In this document: positions 40,128-48,234 of the stretch, piece after piece | How positions within the stretch are numbered: the stretch's first letter is position 1 | How the letters are laid out: each line of letters begins with the position of its first letter | The notes under the pieces: model-generated | What the model saw: the letters and a program-made list of their open reading frames with translations, nothing else | The model's database searches: none | Told to the model about the DNA's origin: nothing | Assembly: GCF_017876295.1 (NCBI RefSeq) | Contig: NZ_JAGINT010000001.1 | Span: 3,844,001-3,908,000, forward strand | Length of the DNA: 64,000 nt | DNA from: Kribbella aluminosa | GTDB taxonomy: Bacteria; Actinomycetota; Actinomycetes; Propionibacteriales; Kribbellaceae | Reading direction: 5' to 3' | Program-made: the position numbers and the translations under genes

Positions 40128-40487
40128 GTGGCTGGTGGTGGCAGTGCGATTCGTGGCAGCCGGGTCGGTGCCGGGCCGATGGGCGAGGCGGAGCGTGGCG
40201 ACACCGCGCCCCGGCAGCGCATCGTGTTCTTCTGTGCGAACGGGCACGAGACCGCGACCTGGTTCGCGGTCGAGGCGGCCATCCCGGAGGAGTGGGACTG
40301 TCCACGGTGCGGTCTGCCGACCAGCACCGATGTGAACAACCCGCCTCCGCCGCCGAAGATCGAGCCCTACAAGACCCACCTGGCCTATGTGAAGGAGCGC
40401 CGCTCCGAGCAGGAGGCCCAGGAGATCCTCGGCGAAGCACTCGAGAAACTCCGCGCCCGTCGCGCCCGCGGCGAGGTCATCTACTAG
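40128..40487 (+). CDS. rbpA: RNA polymerase-binding protein RbpA
   Basis: 119 aa actinobacterium-specific transcription activator that binds the principal sigma factor and stabilises the open complex. The zinc-binding core reads FFCANGHETATWFA...EWDCPRCGLP, followed by the basic linker and the sigma-interacting C-terminus EQEAQEILGEALEKLRARRA. GTG 40128 follows GGGGAG. It lies 15 bp after secG and ends at a hairpin. Confidence 0.96.
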   Translation: MAGGGSAIRGSRVGAGPMGEAERGDTAPRQRIVFFCANGHETATWFAVEAAIPEEWDCPRCGLPTSTDVNNPPPPPKIEPYKTHLAYVKERRSEQEAQEILGEALEKLRARRARGEVIY

Positions 40488-40500
40488 CAGCACTCACGAT

Positions 40501-40533
40501 CCGCAGCCCTGGCCCCTTCGGTCCGGGCTGCGG
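40501..40533 (+). terminator. Terminator after rbpA
   Basis: Stem CCGCAGCCC (40501-40509) with GGGCTGCGG (40525-40533), 15-nt loop, 13 nt past the stop. Confidence 0.75.
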
Positions 40534-40556
40534 CATATCCGACCGCCCACCGGCCA

Positions 40557-40640
40557 TTTGAGTGGTGAACCATCGAGTTCGCCCGTTCGCCAGGTGCATG
40601 CAGCAGGTGAAGGGTGCATTTCGGAGGTTAACCACTCAAA
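40557..40640. repeat. Short element with terminal inverted repeats, copy A
   Basis: TTTGAGTGGTGAACC (40557-40571) and GGTTAACCACTCAAA (40626-40640) are inverted repeats with one mismatch, spaced by 54 bp. A second copy of the same length is at 55083-55172. The 78 bp from GTGAACC through CACTCAAACG align with no gap; the last 18 bp are identical. Both copies are intergenic. It could be a small non-autonomous mobile repeat or a conserved structured RNA. Confidence 0.8.
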
Positions 40641-40689
40641 CGTGGCAGGGGTGGGTTGTACCGTTTGTGGTCGGGCGGCTGCGGGGCGC

Positions 40690-40695
40690 TAAGGT
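40690..40695 (+). promoter_or_regulatory. -10 box of the SMP-30 gene
   Basis: TAAGGT ends 7 nt before ATG 40703, implying a leaderless start. No good -35 is seen. Confidence 0.4.
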
Positions 40696-40702
40696 CGGCG
40701 GC

Positions 40703-41698
40703 ATGAAGTCGCCGATCTCGCCGGTCCGCTGGACACCGCCGCCCGCGCCGCCGGTGCGGCACCCGACGAACCTCGACGTCGAGGTCGTCGCGCTGCCGGG
40801 CGCCGGCCCCGAGGACACGTTGATCGACGCCGACGGCAGCGTCCTCACCGGCCTGTACGACGGCCGCATCCTGCGCGTCTCCGCGGACGGCCGGACGATC
40901 AGCACGCTCGCCGACACCGGCGGCCGGCCGCTCGGGCTGGAGTGGCTGCCGGACGGCAAGGTGCTGATCTGCGACGCGAACCGCGGGTTGCTGACGCTCG
41001 ACCCGAGCCTTGACGCGGACCACCGGATCGCGACCCTGCTGTCCGAGATCGACGGCCGCCCGATGCGGTTCTGCAACAACGCCGACGTCACCGAGGACGG
41101 CACGATCTACTTCACCGACTCGTCGACCCGGTTCGGCATCGACGAGTGGATGGCCGACCTGCTGGAGCATTCGACGACCGGCAGCGTGTACCGCCGTACG
41201 CCCGACGGCGAGGTGACCCGGCTCGTGACCGGGCGCGGCTTCCCGAACGGCGTGGCGCTCAGCGCCGATCGCCGGGCGTTGTTCTGGGCCGAGACCGCGA
41301 TGTACGGCCTCTACAAGCTCGACCTCACCACGGACGGCGCCGAGCCGGTGCAGGTCGCCACCATCCCGGGCCTCCCGGACAACATCGCGCGCGGCTCCGA
41401 CGGCCTGATCTGGGTCGCCGTCGGTTCGCCGCGGAACGCCGTACTCGATCTGCTGCTGCCGAAGCACCCGGCGTTCCGCAAGCTGGTGTGGTCGTTGCCG
41501 GACACCCTGAAGCCGAAGGCCGCGGACATCATCGAGATCCAGGCGTACGACGAGACCGGCGCGCTGGTGCACGACCTGCGCGCGAAGCACCCGTCCTTCC
41601 ACATGCCCACCGGCGTCCGCGAACGCGACGGCAAAGTCTGGCTGGGCAGCATCGGCACCAGTTCCCTGGCTTGGTTCCCCACACCCGACCGGAGCTGA
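40703..41698 (+). CDS. SMP-30/gluconolactonase/strictosidine synthase-like beta-propeller
   Basis: 331 aa six-bladed beta-propeller. Blade motifs include LEWLPDGKVLICDANRGLL, NNADVTEDGTIYFTDSSTRF, GFPNGVALSADRRALFWAET and LPDNIARGSDGLIWVAVGSP, close to strictosidine synthase-like proteins. Such enzymes hydrolyse lactones or esters with a bound calcium; the substrate is unknown. The ATG at 40703 was chosen because of the -10 box 7 nt upstream; the open frame before it covers the inverted-repeat element. It is convergent with the Uma2 gene, one base apart. Confidence 0.9.
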   Translation: MKSPISPVRWTPPPAPPVRHPTNLDVEVVALPGAGPEDTLIDADGSVLTGLYDGRILRVSADGRTISTLADTGGRPLGLEWLPDGKVLICDANRGLLTLDPSLDADHRIATLLSEIDGRPMRFCNNADVTEDGTIYFTDSSTRFGIDEWMADLLEHSTTGSVYRRTPDGEVTRLVTGRGFPNGVALSADRRALFWAETAMYGLYKLDLTTDGAEPVQVATIPGLPDNIARGSDGLIWVAVGSPRNAVLDLLLPKHPAFRKLVWSLPDTLKPKAADIIEIQAYDETGALVHDLRAKHPSFHMPTGVRERDGKVWLGSIGTSSLAWFPTPDRS

Positions 41699-41699
41699 T

Positions 41700-42296
41700 T
41701 CAGCGAGGTTCGAGAAGCTCCGCCGGATCGAACGAGAACGCGAAGGGCTCCTCAGACTGGAAGACCTGCCCGGAGCGCGCCTGGGCTTGCAGAGTCCAAT
41801 GACCGCCGTCCAGGCGAAGAAGCTCGATCAGTACGTCGTTGGGTCGAATCTCGACGTGCATGTAATAAGGAATTCCCATCGCGGCGCAGATGGCGGGCTT
41901 GTCGATGCGATCCCGATGGAACGACGACGGCGAGATGATCTCGATCGGGCACAGCACCTGAGCCGACTCGATCCAGGTCTGCTGCCGCACCGGCTCACGG
42001 AGCAGGACAAGGTCGGGCTCGATCCACCCGCTGAGCCCGGTGCGGACGTTCAACGCGGTGTACATCGCGTGTCCCGCTGCGCGCGCAGGTGACCGCAACA
42101 AGGCGTAGAGCTCGCCCGCTGCCCAACTGTTCGCGCTGCCCTCGCGTGGGCTCGTCCTGAGTCTTCCCTCGACGGCCTCGTACCGCGCCGGCGGCATACC
42201 TTCGATGGGCAGGTAGCGCTGTGCCAGCTCAACGGTCCACAGACCGTCGAGGTCGATCAGCGGGTCGAACGAGTACTCGGGTGCCGGGGCTGCCAT
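41700..42296 (-). CDS. Uma2-family (DUF820) putative restriction-endonuclease-fold protein
   Basis: 198 aa. The family core is GWIEPDLVLLRE, LCPIEIISPSSFHRDRIDKP and the end IPYYMHVEIRPND, the PD-(D/E)XK-like fold of Uma2 proteins. They are abundant in actinomycetes and cyanobacteria; function is not established. ATG 42296 was preferred over ATG 42320 because AAGGAGG sits directly upstream of it. It is a solitary gene, divergent from the LLM oxidoreductase. Confidence 0.88.
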   Translation of the reverse strand: MAAPAPEYSFDPLIDLDGLWTVELAQRYLPIEGMPPARYEAVEGRLRTSPREGSANSWAAGELYALLRSPARAAGHAMYTALNVRTGLSGWIEPDLVLLREPVRQQTWIESAQVLCPIEIISPSSFHRDRIDKPAICAAMGIPYYMHVEIRPNDVLIELLRLDGGHWTLQAQARSGQVFQSEEPFAFSFDPAELLEPR

Positions 42297-42361
42297 GCCT
42301 ACCTCCTTGTCCGCGGTCATCTTAGGTCACCCTCCGCAAGCTTTGGACGTAAGGTGCGAGC

Positions 42362-43216
42362 ATGCGTTTTGGGATTGCGATTCTTCCGGAGTACCGGTGG
42401 CGGGATGCCGCGTCGCGGTGGCGGCGGGCGGAGGAGTACGGGTTCGACCATGCCTGGACGTACGACCATCTGACCTGGGCGGGGTTGCAGGACTCGCCGT
42501 GGTACGGGACGACGCCGACGCTGACGGCGGCCGCGACGGTGACCTCGACGATCAAGCTCGGCACGTTCGTGACGTCGCCGAACTTCCGGCATCCGCTGGC
42601 GCTGACCCGGGAGATCCTCGCGATCGACGACGTGTCCGACGGCCGGTTCCTGTGCGGGATCGGCGCCGGCGGCAGCCTGGACGCGACGATCCAGGGCGGC
42701 CTGGACCTGACCCCGCGGCAGCGGCAGGACCGGTACCAGGAGTTCGTGGAGCTGCTGGACATCCTGCTCACGACGGACGGCGTGGACTTCAAGGGCGAGT
42801 ACTACGAGACCCGCAACGGCCGCACGTTACCGGGCTGCATCCAGCAACCCCGGGTGCCGTTCATCCTGGCCGGCAACGGCCCGCGCTCACTCCGCTTCGC
42901 CGCCGAGCACGGCGACGGCTGGATGACGACCGGGGGAGCGGGTGACGATCTGGACAGCTGGTTCCAGTCGGTCGCCGATCTCAGCCACCGCCTCGACGAC
43001 TTCTTAGCCGGCCGCCCCTTCGACCGCTACCTGTCCCTCGACTCCGTGGTCTACGCCCTGTCGAGCCCCGCCGCCTTCGAGGACGCGGTCGGCCGGGCAG
43101 CCGCCCTCGGCTTCACCGACGTCATCACCCACTGGCCGCGCGCCGAAGGTGTGTACGCCGGCTCGGAGGACGTCCTGGAGCAGGTCGCGACGGACGTGCT
43201 CCCAAGGCTGCGCTGA
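42362..43216 (+). CDS. LLM-class flavin/F420-dependent oxidoreductase
   Basis: 284 aa TIM-barrel enzyme of the luciferase-like family. Characteristic phrases are MRFGIAILPEYRW, YGFDHAWTYDHL, IKLGTFVTSPNFRHPLALTR and GRFLCGIGAGG. Many actinobacterial members use F420, but the sequence alone does not decide this against FMN. TAAGGT (42350-42355) ends 6 nt before the ATG, suggesting a leaderless message. A 16-bp direct duplication around the stop codon (about 43203-43235) is odd but leaves the frame intact. Confidence 0.9.
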   Translation: MRFGIAILPEYRWRDAASRWRRAEEYGFDHAWTYDHLTWAGLQDSPWYGTTPTLTAAATVTSTIKLGTFVTSPNFRHPLALTREILAIDDVSDGRFLCGIGAGGSLDATIQGGLDLTPRQRQDRYQEFVELLDILLTTDGVDFKGEYYETRNGRTLPGCIQQPRVPFILAGNGPRSLRFAAEHGDGWMTTGGAGDDLDSWFQSVADLSHRLDDFLAGRPFDRYLSLDSVVYALSSPAAFEDAVGRAAALGFTDVITHWPRAEGVYAGSEDVLEQVATDVLPRLR

Positions 43217-43239
43217 ACAAAGGCTGCGCTGAACATGAC

Positions 43240-43275
43240 GAAGGGGCCGCACGCCGGTCGGTGTGCGGCCCCTTC
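43240..43275. terminator. Bidirectional terminator between LLM gene and cspA
   Basis: A 13-bp perfect stem GAAGGGGCCGCAC (43240-43252) with 43263-43275, 10-nt loop, followed by TT. It sits between convergent genes. Confidence 0.88.
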
Positions 43276-43296
43276 GTTGTGTGCTGGAAAGGGCGA

Positions 43297-43506
43297 TCAG
43301 GAACCGATCGCGCGGATGTTCTCCGCCTGCAGACCCTTCTGGCCCTGCGTGATCTCGAACTCGACCCGCTGGTTCTCGTCCAGCGAGCGGAAGCCCGACA
43401 TCTGGATGGCCGAGTAGTGCGCGAACACGTCCGCGCCACCGTCATCCGGGGTGATGAAGCCGAAGCCCTTGTCAGCGTTGAACCACTTGACAGTACCGAC
43501 AGCCAT
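43297..43506 (-). CDS. Cold-shock-domain protein (CspA family)
   Basis: 69 aa OB-fold RNA chaperone. RNP1 is KGFGFIT and RNP2 is VFAHYSAI; the sequence [18 protein letters not shown] is canonical. It binds single-stranded RNA or DNA and melts structure. ATG 43506 follows GAGGAG; the upstream extension of the open frame is not part of the family. The long region upstream may hold a cold-shock type 5' UTR. Confidence 0.97.
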   Translation of the reverse strand: MAVGTVKWFNADKGFGFITPDDGGADVFAHYSAIQMSGFRSLDENQRVEFEITQGQKGLQAENIRAIGS

Positions 43507-43929
43507 TTGTCTATCTCCTCGATGGCTATTAACAATCCGTGGCCCACACCTCATGGACCACGCGTCGCCGAAAGGCCCCAGACGACAGACCGGCCATGCA
43601 GCACAGCAAAGTCAGGGAGTCCAAAACTGCAACGCCATAACTGTAGCCGTTCTGCGGGCTGATGGTAGGGGTGACCACAAACACGTGTCGCTGATTGTCG
43701 CGAATCGCTACCCTCCGTGCGCGCCGGTTCCGGGCCGCCGGAGAACCGTTCCGGAACCGGAAATCCGGCGCCGACCTGCTGTTTCGCGGACGGCGGTGGG
43801 TGCGGGATGTTGGCAACGAAGGACAATTGACCGGCACGCCGGGTGATGAGCGCAGGATTCCGATCGAATTTCCCGGCGTGTCGCGCGCCTGCGGACAGTT
43901 GCACGAAGCGCAACAGCAAGGAGACGGAA
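43507..43929. other. Intergenic region shared by cspA and emfourin genes
   Basis: I see no gene in these 423 bp. It should hold the divergent promoters and the cspA 5' UTR. There is a perfect 10-bp inverted repeat CCGGTTCCGG (43724-43733) and CCGGAACCGG (43751-43760). On the minus strand TACAGT (43640-43645) could be the cspA -10, giving a leader of about 130 nt, but no -35 fits. Confidence 0.45.
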
Positions 43930-44205
43930 ATGATAGTGACAGTAACGCGAAGTGGTGGTTTCGCCGGGCTGACCAAGCATGGCGAACTCGACACCGCGGG
44001 TCAGCCGGACGCAGGCCGCCTCGAGTCCGCGGCCCGCGCGCTGGCCGCCAAGGACCTCGGCTCCGGCAGGCCGCAGCCGGACCGGTACGTGTACCGGCTG
44101 GAGGTCCGTGACGCCCAGGGCGCGGACGCCACGCAGCACACCGTCGCCGAGCAGGACGTGGACCCGACCACCGCCTGGCTGCTCGACCGGGTCCTCGACC
44201 GCTAG
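43930..44205 (+). CDS. Emfourin-like protealysin inhibitor
   Basis: 91 aa. The N-terminal IVTVTRSGGFAGLTKHGELD and the later PDRYVYRLEVRDAQG and HTVAEQDVDPTTAWLLDRVL match the emfourin family, small inhibitors of M4 (thermolysin/protealysin-like) metallopeptidases. They are usually encoded beside their peptidase; none is in this window, so it is an orphan or acts at a distance. AAGGAGACGG precedes ATG 43930. The stop overlaps the convergent GH20 gene by 4 bp. Confidence 0.85.
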   Translation: MIVTVTRSGGFAGLTKHGELDTAGQPDAGRLESAARALAAKDLGSGRPQPDRYVYRLEVRDAQGADATQHTVAEQDVDPTTAWLLDRVLDR

Positions 44206-45647
44206 GCCCAGTCGATCTCCGGTGCCCGGTAGAAGTTGACGCCGAGCACCTCCCAGCGGGGTCCCTGCTCGGCGAGCCGACTCTTGTACGCCGTCCAGTC
44301 GAGCGCGTCCTCCGTGGACCACCCGAGCTCCGCGATCCCCGGCAGCCGCGGGAACACCATGAACTCGACCTTGGGCAGGTCGTCGAGGGTCTCCGTCCAC
44401 AGCGGCGCCTCGACGCCGTCGATCGCGCTCGCGGGCACGTTCGGGATCAGCGTGGCGGGGTTCCAGCTGTACGACTGCTCGACGCTGACCAGCCCCGCCC
44501 AGTCGAGGCCGAGCGGCGTCTCGGCGTGGTACTTCATGTCGAGGTACGACCGGTTCGCGGGGGAGAGCACCAGCGTCGCGCCCTGTTCGACGGCCTTGAC
44601 CGCGAGCGCCTGCGCCTTCTCGTCCTCGGTGCCCCAGTACTGCACCACGGTCCCGGCCGGCAGCGGTGCGTCCGCGATCTCGTGCCAGCCCATCACCCGC
44701 TTGCCCTGCTTCACGACCAGCTCGGCCGCCTTCGGTACGAAGGTCAGGTAGTCCGAGTGCGGTGTCGAGTGCGCCTCGTCCCCGCCCAGGTGGACGACCT
44801 CAGCAGGCGTCTGCTCCGCGACCTCACGGAACACGTCGTCCAGGAACTCGTACGTACGGTCCAGGTCGACCGTCAGCGTGCTGAAGCCGACCTCGGTCTC
44901 GGTGTAGAGCTTCGGAGCGACCCCGTCCGCGTTCAGCTCCGGGTACGACGCGAGCGCCGCGTTGGTGTGCCCGGGCGTGTCGATCTCCGGTACGACGGTG
45001 ACGTAGTGCTCCCCGGCGTACCGGACGAGCTCGGCGTACTCGTCCTTCGTGTACGAACCGCCCGTACCGCCTCCCACCTGCAGGCTTCCGCCGTACTCGG
45101 TGAGACGTGGCCAGGAGTCCACCTGGATACGCCAGCCCTGGTCGTCGGACAGGTGCAGGTGGAGCCGGTTGATCTTGTAGAGCGACACCAGGTCGATGAA
45201 GTGCTTCACCTGGTCGACGGTGAAGAAGTGCCGCGTGACGTCGAGCATCACGCCGCGGTACCCGTACCGCGGGGCGTCCGAGATCGACGTACCGGTGATC
45301 TCCCACGGCCCGTCCTGCTGGGTGGAGGCCTCGGCCTTCGCGGGCAGGAGCTGGCGGAGTGTGGTTACTCCGCGGAACACGCCCTCGGCGGTGCCTGCCG
45401 TGATCGTCACGCCGGACGCGTCCGCGCGGAGCTCGTACGCCTCGCCCTCGTGGGTGCCTTGCGTGGACAGCGTGATCGTGCCGGCACCGTCCTGCACCGG
45501 CAGCGCGAACCCGGTCGAGCGTCGGAGCTGTACGGCGAGCCGGTCGGCGATCGGCCGGGCCGCCGCGTCGGCGCCGATCGTGGCGTCGGGCGGCAGCGTG
45601 AAGGTCTGGTCGGGAAGCGCCTGCTGCGCCGTGGGCTGCGGAATCAT
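44202..45647 (-). CDS. Beta-N-acetylhexosaminidase, GH20
   Basis: 481 aa. An N-terminal GH20b domain (PTAQQALPDQTFTLPPDATI to GVFRGVTTLRQLLP) precedes the catalytic barrel: GYRGVMLDVTRHFFTVDQVK, LHLHLSDDQGWRI, and the catalytic Asp-Glu pair in VVHLGGDEAHST. It removes terminal GlcNAc by substrate-assisted catalysis, probably from imported chitooligosaccharides, since no signal peptide is visible. Its ATG overlaps the stop of the MFS gene upstream by 4 bp, so the transporter and the glycosidase are co-expressed. Confidence 0.95.
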   Translation of the reverse strand: MIPQPTAQQALPDQTFTLPPDATIGADAAARPIADRLAVQLRRSTGFALPVQDGAGTITLSTQGTHEGEAYELRADASGVTITAGTAEGVFRGVTTLRQLLPAKAEASTQQDGPWEITGTSISDAPRYGYRGVMLDVTRHFFTVDQVKHFIDLVSLYKINRLHLHLSDDQGWRIQVDSWPRLTEYGGSLQVGGGTGGSYTKDEYAELVRYAGEHYVTVVPEIDTPGHTNAALASYPELNADGVAPKLYTETEVGFSTLTVDLDRTYEFLDDVFREVAEQTPAEVVHLGGDEAHSTPHSDYLTFVPKAAELVVKQGKRVMGWHEIADAPLPAGTVVQYWGTEDEKAQALAVKAVEQGATLVLSPANRSYLDMKYHAETPLGLDWAGLVSVEQSYSWNPATLIPNVPASAIDGVEAPLWTETLDDLPKVEFMVFPRLPGIAELGWSTEDALDWTAYKSRLAEQGPRWEVLGVNFYRAPEIDWA

Positions 45648-46858
45648 GATCGAGAGTGTTCGCGGCCCGCGTCGGTTACGTCAAGAGGCTTCGATATCGC
45701 CGTACGACGGCGAGTCAGCAGAGGCTCGCTGAACATCACAAGCGCTGCAGCCCCGGTCAGCAACCCGCCGACGAGCGCTACAGCCCGTACGGACGTGTGG
45801 TCGATCAGTGCGCCACCTACGAATGCTCCGGCCGCGATGCCGATGTTGAATGCCGAGCTGGTCCCGGCCGACGCGATGTCCGTGCTGCCAGGAGCCAGCT
45901 GCAGTGTCCGGCTCTGAGTGGCGACGGCCAGGCCGCTGAAGGCCAGCCCGATCACCGCGATCAGGGCGACCGCGACGACCTGCACCTGGCCCAGCGCGAA
46001 CAACAGGAACAAGCAGACAGTGAGCAGGCCCAACGGGATCACCACAGCACCCCACGGGTACCGGTCGAGCACACGCCCGACGATCAACGTGCCGGCCAGC
46101 CCACCCGCGCCGCTCGCCAGCAGCATCGGCCCGAGCGCGCCGCGCGAGAACCCGGTGATGTCCAGCAGGAACGGCGTGACGTACGTGTTGAACGTCAGGA
46201 ACCCGGTCACACCGACAGCCGACGTGACCAGCAGTACGACGTACCGCCTGCGGTCGGGGGTGATGCCCCGCCGCGACGGGTTGTCCGCCACCTCGGTACG
46301 CGGCAGCAGTACGACGACGCCCACGCAGGCGGCGGCGCCGAGCACGGTCATCACCACGAACGGCACCCGCCAGCCCGCCTGCTCGCCGAGCCAGGTGCCG
46401 AGCGGGATGCCGAGGATCGGCGCCAGCGCAGTACCGATTGCCAACCGTGCGACCACGCGGCCGCGGAACTCGGGCGGGAACAGGCTGGTCGCGATCGGTG
46501 GTGCGATCGCCCAGAACAGCGCCTGCGAGAGTGCGATCACGAGCCGCGCCGCGAACAGCAGGTCGTACGACGGGGCCGCCGCGGAGAGCGCGGTGGCGAC
46601 GGTGAGGACCCCGAGCGTGCCGGACAGCACGAGCCGCCGGGGGAGATGGTGGGTGAGACGGGCGAGCGGGATGGACGCGAGTACGACGACTGCGGCGTAC
46701 CCGGTGACGAGGAAACCGACCTGCGAGCGCGACCGGTGCAGATCGTCCGCGATCACGGTCAGCAGGCCGATCGGGAGCACCTCGATGGTCACGAAGGAGA
46801 AGGTCGAAACGCCGAGGAGCACCAAGGCAGCGGTGGCTCGACGGGACGAGAGGGGCAT
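45644..46858 (-). CDS. MFS transporter, DHA1 (AraJ/arabinose-efflux-like)
   Basis: 404 aa with twelve predicted helices. It starts ATAALVLLGVSTFSFVTIEV LPIGLL-like, carries the loop 2-3 segment ASIPLARLTHHLPRRLVLSG and the central PRTEVADNPSRRG loop. It resembles drug/sugar exporters such as YdhP and AraJ. The substrate is unknown. It overlaps the hexosaminidase gene and is divergent from the CGNR regulator gene with a 48-bp gap, making the latter its likely regulator. Confidence 0.9.
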   Translation of the reverse strand: MPLSSRRATAALVLLGVSTFSFVTIEVLPIGLLTVIADDLHRSRSQVGFLVTGYAAVVVLASIPLARLTHHLPRRLVLSGTLGVLTVATALSAAAPSYDLLFAARLVIALSQALFWAIAPPIATSLFPPEFRGRVVARLAIGTALAPILGIPLGTWLGEQAGWRVPFVVMTVLGAAACVGVVVLLPRTEVADNPSRRGITPDRRRYVVLLVTSAVGVTGFLTFNTYVTPFLLDITGFSRGALGPMLLASGAGGLAGTLIVGRVLDRYPWGAVVIPLGLLTVCLFLLFALGQVQVVAVALIAVIGLAFSGLAVATQSRTLQLAPGSTDIASAGTSSAFNIGIAAGAFVGGALIDHTSVRAVALVGGLLTGAAALVMFSEPLLTRRRTAISKPLDVTDAGREHSRS

Positions 46859-46906
46859 GGGTCACCTGATCCCGGCATGAGTAGTGTTACTGGTAGCGTC
46901 TCACCT

Positions 46907-47584
46907 ATGGCCGACCGGTTTCACGGGGAATACCGCATCGTGGGCGGGCACCCGGCGCTCGACCTGGTGAACACCGTCAGCCCGCGGCTGCGCGGCGGCG
47001 AGCCGGAGTGCGACTACCTGACGTCGGCGGCCGAGCTGCTCGCCTGGAGCCAGCGGATCGAGCTCATCGACACGCGCGATGTCAGCTCCGTCGAGGGCAC
47101 CTGGCGGACGGCGCCGGAGCTGGCCGCGAAGGCGCTGCGCGCGACGCTGGAGATTCGCGAGGCGACGTACGACGTGCTCGCGCCGAGCGCCGACGGCGCC
47201 GTGATCGCGGGCGACGGGGTCAAGCGCAGCACGGGTTCCGCGTTCGAGCGCTTGATGTTGCGGTGGTCGGCGGCCGCCGCGCGGTCGATGCTGATCCCGG
47301 ACCGGACCCGCGAGCGCGGGGTGGCCGAGCTGGTCATCGGTACCTCGCCGGCCCAGCTGATCCCGGACCGCCTGGTGGTGGCGGCGGTCGAGCTGGTGCG
47401 GACGGTCGACGTACGGCAACTGAAGGCGTGCCCGGTCGGCGACGGCGGCTGCGGGTGGCTGTTCCTGGACCGCAGCCGGAACGGTTCCCGGCGCTGGTGC
47501 GCGATGGAGGACTGCGGCACGCGGGCGAAGATCCGCAAGCTGGGCGAGCGGCGGCGTGCTACCGGTGTAACCACCGTTCAGTAG
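46907..47584 (+). CDS. ABATE-domain/CGNR zinc-finger putative transcription regulator
   Basis: 225 aa. The N-terminal ABATE domain begins IVGGHPALDLVNTVSPRLRG, and the C-terminal zinc finger reads CPVGDGGCGWLFLDRSRNGS then RRWCAMEDCGTRAKIRK, the CGNR pattern. These proteins are thought to be stress-responsive regulators. TAGCGT (46894-46899) ends 7 nt before ATG 46907, suggesting a leaderless start; the very long open frame upstream is antisense to the transporter and not coding. Divergence from the MFS gene suggests local regulation. Confidence 0.9.
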   Translation: MADRFHGEYRIVGGHPALDLVNTVSPRLRGGEPECDYLTSAAELLAWSQRIELIDTRDVSSVEGTWRTAPELAAKALRATLEIREATYDVLAPSADGAVIAGDGVKRSTGSAFERLMLRWSAAAARSMLIPDRTRERGVAELVIGTSPAQLIPDRLVVAAVELVRTVDVRQLKACPVGDGGCGWLFLDRSRNGSRRWCAMEDCGTRAKIRKLGERRRATGVTTVQ

Positions 47585-47761
47585 TAGTAATACGGTCAGC
47601 AATCGGCTCACTACGCGAGAACGCGTGTCGAAAGGTGCGATTTGTCCCCGCGACCTGTCATCGTAGGCGGCCGGGCCTTCCGACAAGTGGGCCTTGGCAT
47701 GCCCTGCCCCACCCGCGGAGCAGGGCGCACGAAACAGCACGGAACAGGATGTGGAGGACAG

Positions 47762-48178
47762 ATGACGCAGGTGGCAGAGCAGCCGGGCAGCACCGCCGGG
47801 CGGCTCGGCTCGGTGGTGCTGGACTGCCCGGACCCACTCGAGCTCGCCCAGTTCTACTCGGCGCTGCTGGGGCTGGACATCGACGAGAACGGTGACAAGG
47901 ACTGGCGGAGCCTGACCGGCCCGGGTTCCTCGCTGGGCAACTCGTCGCTGGCCTTCCGGCGCTCGGAGGAGTACGTGCCGGCCACCTGGCCGGGCACCGA
48001 AGCGCAGGACCTTCACCTCGACCTGATCGTCGAGGACATCTCCAGCGGTCACGCGACGGTCGTCGCCCTCGGCGCCGAGCCGCTCGACCCGCTGGACCCG
48101 CCACCGGCCGAGACCGCCCGCGGCTGGCGGATCTACGCCGACCCGGCCGGGCATCCGTTCCGGATCTGCCTCGAATAG
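47762..48178 (+). CDS. VOC-family (glyoxalase-like) protein
   Basis: 138 aa with the two beta-alpha-beta-beta-beta modules of the vicinal-oxygen-chelate fold: GSVVLDCPDPLELAQFYSAL at the start and the closing IYADPAGHPFRICLE. It is annotated in many genomes as glyoxalase-like or bleomycin-resistance-like; the ligand is unknown. GGAGG precedes ATG 47762; the in-frame extension upstream is not family-like. It ends at a strong terminator shared with the convergent PhyH gene. Confidence 0.9.
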   Translation: MTQVAEQPGSTAGRLGSVVLDCPDPLELAQFYSALLGLDIDENGDKDWRSLTGPGSSLGNSSLAFRRSEEYVPATWPGTEAQDLHLDLIVEDISSGHATVVALGAEPLDPLDPPPAETARGWRIYADPAGHPFRICLE

Positions 48179-48199
48179 GCTCGAACAGGCAAGCCAGTC

Positions 48200-48229
48200 G
48201 AAGGGCCCGTCGCAGCAGACGGGCCCTTC
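48200..48229. terminator. Bidirectional terminator between VOC and PhyH genes
   Basis: A 12-bp perfect stem GAAGGGCCCGTC (48200-48211) with 48218-48229, loop GCAGCA. Confidence 0.88.
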
Positions 48230-48234
48230 GCATG

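Noticed and set aside
41787..42092. Plus-strand ORF opposite the Uma2 gene
   Set aside because: Antisense shadow; the minus strand has the complete family pattern and a good SD.
45656..47584. A 642-codon open frame on the plus strand
   Set aside because: Its first two thirds are antisense to the MFS gene and rich in Arg/Asp/Gln from high-GC third positions. Only the part from 46907 shows a family (ABATE/CGNR).
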